A stretch of 7,010 bases of DNA, taken from Candidatus Bathyarchaeota archaeon (GTDB lineage: Archaea; Thermoproteota; Bathyarchaeia; TCS64). The stretch covers positions 1 to 7,010 of the forward strand of contig JAUVYU010000036.1 in assembly GCA_030602935.1 (NCBI GenBank), written 5' to 3'. A program made the position numbers and the translations under genes. The notes below the pieces were generated by a model. The model saw only the letters and a program-made list of their open reading frames with translations, did no database searches and was not told the DNA's origin. This document shows positions 5,384 through 7,010 of the stretch, one piece after another (position 1 is the first letter of the stretch; each line of letters begins with the position of its first letter).

Positions 5384-5671
5384 ATGTCGGACACTGAGTA
5401 CGTTGATGAGAGGATCTACACCGTGCCCTTCGGCCGCGCCTGGAGCACACCCAAGTACAAGAGGGCTCAGAAGGTCGTCGCACTCCTCAGGAAGTTCGTC
5501 CAGAGACACATGAAGCCGACGGAGATCAACATCGACCCCACGGTGAACGAGGAGATCTGGAAGAACGGCATCGGCAACCCCCCCAGGAGGATCAGGGTAC
5601 GGCTCCAGAAGGACGATCAGGGCTTCGTGCTGGTCACCCTCGCCGAGGCGGATGTAGAGGTGGAGGAATGA
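5384..5671 (+). CDS. rpl31e: 50S ribosomal protein eL31
   Basis: This large-subunit protein sits near the exit of the peptide tunnel in archaea and eukaryotes. It has 95 residues, a normal archaeal size. Family features are ERIYTVPFGRAWSTPKYKRA (9-28), the KVVALLRKFVQRHMK helix (30-44), INIDPTVNEEIWKNGI (48-63), PPRRIRVRLQKDD (66-78), and an acidic tail ending EVEE. The start is ATG at 5384 behind a strong GGAGGAG (5371-5377) with 6-base spacing. An earlier ATG at 5380 opens a frame that stops after five codons and is not used. The TGA stop overlaps the next ATG in an ATGA junction. The aIF6 gene that commonly follows rpl31e in archaea is missing here. Confidence 0.97.
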   Translation: MSDTEYVDERIYTVPFGRAWSTPKYKRAQKVVALLRKFVQRHMKPTEINIDPTVNEEIWKNGIGNPPRRIRVRLQKDDQGFVLVTLAEADVEVEE

Positions 5672-5889
5672 GCGGGGTCAAGATCTACAGGATCCACGGG
5701 CGCATAGACAAGCCCCGCCTGTTCGAGCCCATCACCTTCAAGAAGGACATAGCGGCCGCCAAGGAGAAGCACGCGGTCGAGAAGATCTACGCCGAGATGG
5801 GAAGCCGCCACCGGGCGAAGCGCCACGAGATCAAGATTCTTAAGGTCGAAGAGGTAAAGGAGAGCGAGAAGGAAGGCTCTCAGAGTTGA
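5668..5889 (+). CDS. rpl18ae: 50S ribosomal protein eL18A/LX
   Basis: This is the archaeal short form of eukaryotic eL20 (older name L18a), called LX. It binds the large subunit. It has 73 residues; the archaeal form is a single small alpha/beta domain. Family features are VKIYRIHGRI (4-13) and the later KIYAEMGSRHRAKRHEIKILKVEEV segment (39-63), which matches the usual KIYAELGSKHRVKR-type motif. The start overlaps the rpl31e stop by 4 bases (ATGA), so it is probably translated by coupling. Its TGA overlaps the TTG start of pfdA. The C-terminal tail is charged and variable. Confidence 0.94.
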   Translation: MSGVKIYRIHGRIDKPRLFEPITFKKDIAAAKEKHAVEKIYAEMGSRHRAKRHEIKILKVEEVKESEKEGSQS

Positions 5890-6329
5890 GTGTCGAGAAC
5901 CGTGAGGACCAGACACGGAGACTGATCTACGAGCTACAGCTTATGCAGGGGACTGCGGACACCCTCCAGCAGCGCCTCGCGATCCTCCGGAACGCCCTGG
6001 CCGACCTCAGGCTGGCAGAGGAGTCCCTGAAGACCCTCAGCGAGACGGAGGAGGGCTCCCCCATCCTCATCCCCATGGGAGGGGGCACGCTGGTCAACGC
6101 CCAGCTCGGCGACACGAGCAAGGTCATATTCAACATCGGCGCAGAGGTCTCCATCGACATGCCCCTTGAGGACGCCCAGAAGAACGTCGCCGGGAGGCTG
6201 GAGGACGTGGAGAAGACCAGCACCTCAGTTGAGCAGCAGCTCCGGCAGCTCCTGGCCCAGATGGAAGTCCACAGGGACGGAATCAACAGGCTGAGCGCCC
6301 AGATCCGAGGGGAAGACCAGGGTGTTTGA
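5886..6329 (+). CDS. pfdA: Prefoldin subunit alpha
   Basis: This is a cytoplasmic chaperone subunit that joins with prefoldin beta in a jellyfish-shaped alpha2-beta4 hexamer. The complex holds unfolded chains and passes them to the thermosome. It has 147 residues. The pattern is typical of alpha subunits: an N-terminal coiled-coil helix (about 8-54, rich in Leu, Gln and Arg), a central beta-hairpin part with SPILIPMGGGTLVNAQL (58-74) and FNIGAEVSIDMPLEDA (82-97), and a second coiled-coil helix (about 98-141). The start is TTG at 5886, the only start codon that fits the reading frame there. It overlaps the rpl18ae stop as TTGA. Only a weak GGAAGG (5871-5876) lies upstream, so coupling to the preceding gene is likely. 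The stop overlaps ftsY by 8 bases. Confidence 0.95.
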   Translation: MSVENREDQTRRLIYELQLMQGTADTLQQRLAILRNALADLRLAEESLKTLSETEEGSPILIPMGGGTLVNAQLGDTSKVIFNIGAEVSIDMPLEDAQKNVAGRLEDVEKTSTSVEQQLRQLLAQMEVHRDGINRLSAQIRGEDQGV

Positions 6330-7010
6330 GAAGCTCAGGCAGGGAATCAAGGGCATAGTCGAGCGCATCTCGAAGAGCGAGCTTTCTGAGAAGGATCTGG
6401 ACCCCATCCTATGGGACCTCCAGCTCCAGCTAATCTCCAACGACGTCGCCGTCGAGATCGCCCAGAGGGTCTGCCAGGAGCTCAAGGAACGCCTCAAGGG
6501 AGTCCAGTTCGCCAGGTTAGGGGACAAGACGGAGCCGGTGAAGGAGGCCCTCAGGGAGGCAATCGAGGCGGTCATGGCCACCAACGGCGAACTGAACATC
6601 CTGGACCTCGCCGACGGCAAGGAGGCAGGTGAGCCCCTCGTCGTCATGTTCGTGGGCATCAACGGAACCGGGAAGACCACCACCATCGCCAAGATCTCCA
6701 AGCTCCTCATGGACAACGGCCACACAGTGGTCCTCGCCTCAGGGGACACCTACAGGGCAGGAGCCATCGAGCAGCTCGAAGAGCACGCCAGGAGGCTCGG
6801 GATCAGGGTCATCAAGCACAGGTACGGCTCGGACGCCGCCGCCGTGAGCTTCGACGCCGTGCAGCACGCCAAGGCCCAGGGTATAGACGTCGTCCTCATC
6901 GACACGGCGGGGCGTATGCAGACCAACCGGAACCTCATGGACGAGCTTCAGAAGATCAAGAGGGTGGTGCAGCCAGACCTCACGGTGATGGTCCTGGACG
7001 CCCTCATCGG
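6322..7010 (+). CDS. ftsY: Signal recognition particle receptor FtsY (partial, 3' end cut)
   Basis: This is a GTPase that docks SRP-ribosome complexes at the membrane so that new membrane and secreted proteins reach the Sec channel. The visible 229 residues cover the N domain (about 1-100, starting MFEKLRQGIKGIVERI) and most of the G domain. GTPase motifs are: P-loop GINGTGKTT (112-120); DTYRAGA (142-148), where most family members have DTFRAAA-like residues; and DTAGR (194-198). The frame runs off the window at about the VLDALIG motif, so the last GTPase motifs are not seen. The start is GTG at 6322, with GAGGGGA (6307-6313) 8 bases upstream and an N-terminus matching the family. There is no long acidic A domain before the N domain. 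It overlaps pfdA by 8 bases. In the related Ffh, the P-loop also begins G-x-x-G-x-G-K-T, but gene order and the N domain favour FtsY. Confidence 0.94.
   Translation, partial: MFEKLRQGIKGIVERISKSELSEKDLDPILWDLQLQLISNDVAVEIAQRVCQELKERLKGVQFARLGDKTEPVKEALREAIEAVMATNGELNILDLADGKEAGEPLVVMFVGINGTGKTTTIAKISKLLMDNGHTVVLASGDTYRAGAIEQLEEHARRLGIRVIKHRYGSDAAAVSFDAVQHAKAQGIDVVLIDTAGRMQTNRNLMDELQKIKRVVQPDLTVMVLDALI

Noticed and set aside
4982..5509. 175-residue minus-strand frame opposite the PDCD5, eL39 and eL31 genes
   Set aside because: It crosses three well-supported genes on the other strand and their junctions. Its Cys/Leu-rich product resembles no known protein.
6225..6749. 174-residue minus-strand frame opposite pfdA and ftsY
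   Set aside because: It is antisense to the ftsY N domain and P-loop. The Ser/Arg/Met-rich composition is typical of reverse reading of Leu/Glu/Lys-rich coding DNA.
1..7010. Mobile element, CRISPR array, tRNA or defence system
   Set aside because: I looked for spaced direct repeats, terminal inverted repeats, transposase motifs and cloverleaf-like segments and saw none. The gene content is core archaeal housekeeping plus two metabolic genes.

Overview
The window comes from an archaeal chromosome. The right half is a compact ribosomal-protein, prefoldin and SRP-receptor cluster made of families specific to archaea and eukaryotes: eS19, a PDCD5-like protein, eL39, eL31, eL18A/LX, prefoldin alpha and FtsY. 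Promoters are archaeal in style, with AT-rich TATA-like boxes about 25-45 bases before the first genes. The DNA is GC-rich in genes and AT-rich between them. The lineage cannot be fixed from sequence alone; an uncultured TACK/Bathyarchaeia-like or Thermoplasmata-like archaeon would both fit.

Left half, minus strand (about 89-3921): a large intracellular M14-type zinc metallopeptidase-like protein of 843 residues lies upstream of a PLP-dependent class I/II aminotransferase. A 104-base gap separates them, holding a T-run terminator and a fresh TATA box, so they are probably separate transcripts. Together they could serve peptide and amino-acid turnover, but that link is inferred from adjacency only. 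The first 48 bases look like the 3' end of a convergent plus-strand gene.

Middle (3922-4399): a divergent promoter region leads to a 49-residue CX2C-X10-CX2C zinc-ribbon-like protein on the plus strand. It has a strong Shine-Dalgarno (SD) site that lies inside an inverted repeat. A second intergenic stretch follows, carrying one or two TATA boxes for the ribosomal cluster.

Right half, plus strand (4400-7010): rps19e, PDCD5-like, rpl39e, rpl31e, rpl18ae (LX), pfdA and ftsY (cut by the window edge) are packed with gaps of 2-12 bases or overlaps of 4-8 bases. This looks like one operon joining ribosome assembly, nascent-chain folding and membrane targeting. The aIF6 gene that usually sits between rpl31e and rpl18ae in archaea is absent here. 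Nothing resembling a mobile element, CRISPR array, tRNA or defence system is visible. The least familiar items are the small zinc-ribbon gene with its inverted repeat and the long M14 protein with a glutamine-amidotransferase-like C-terminal part.
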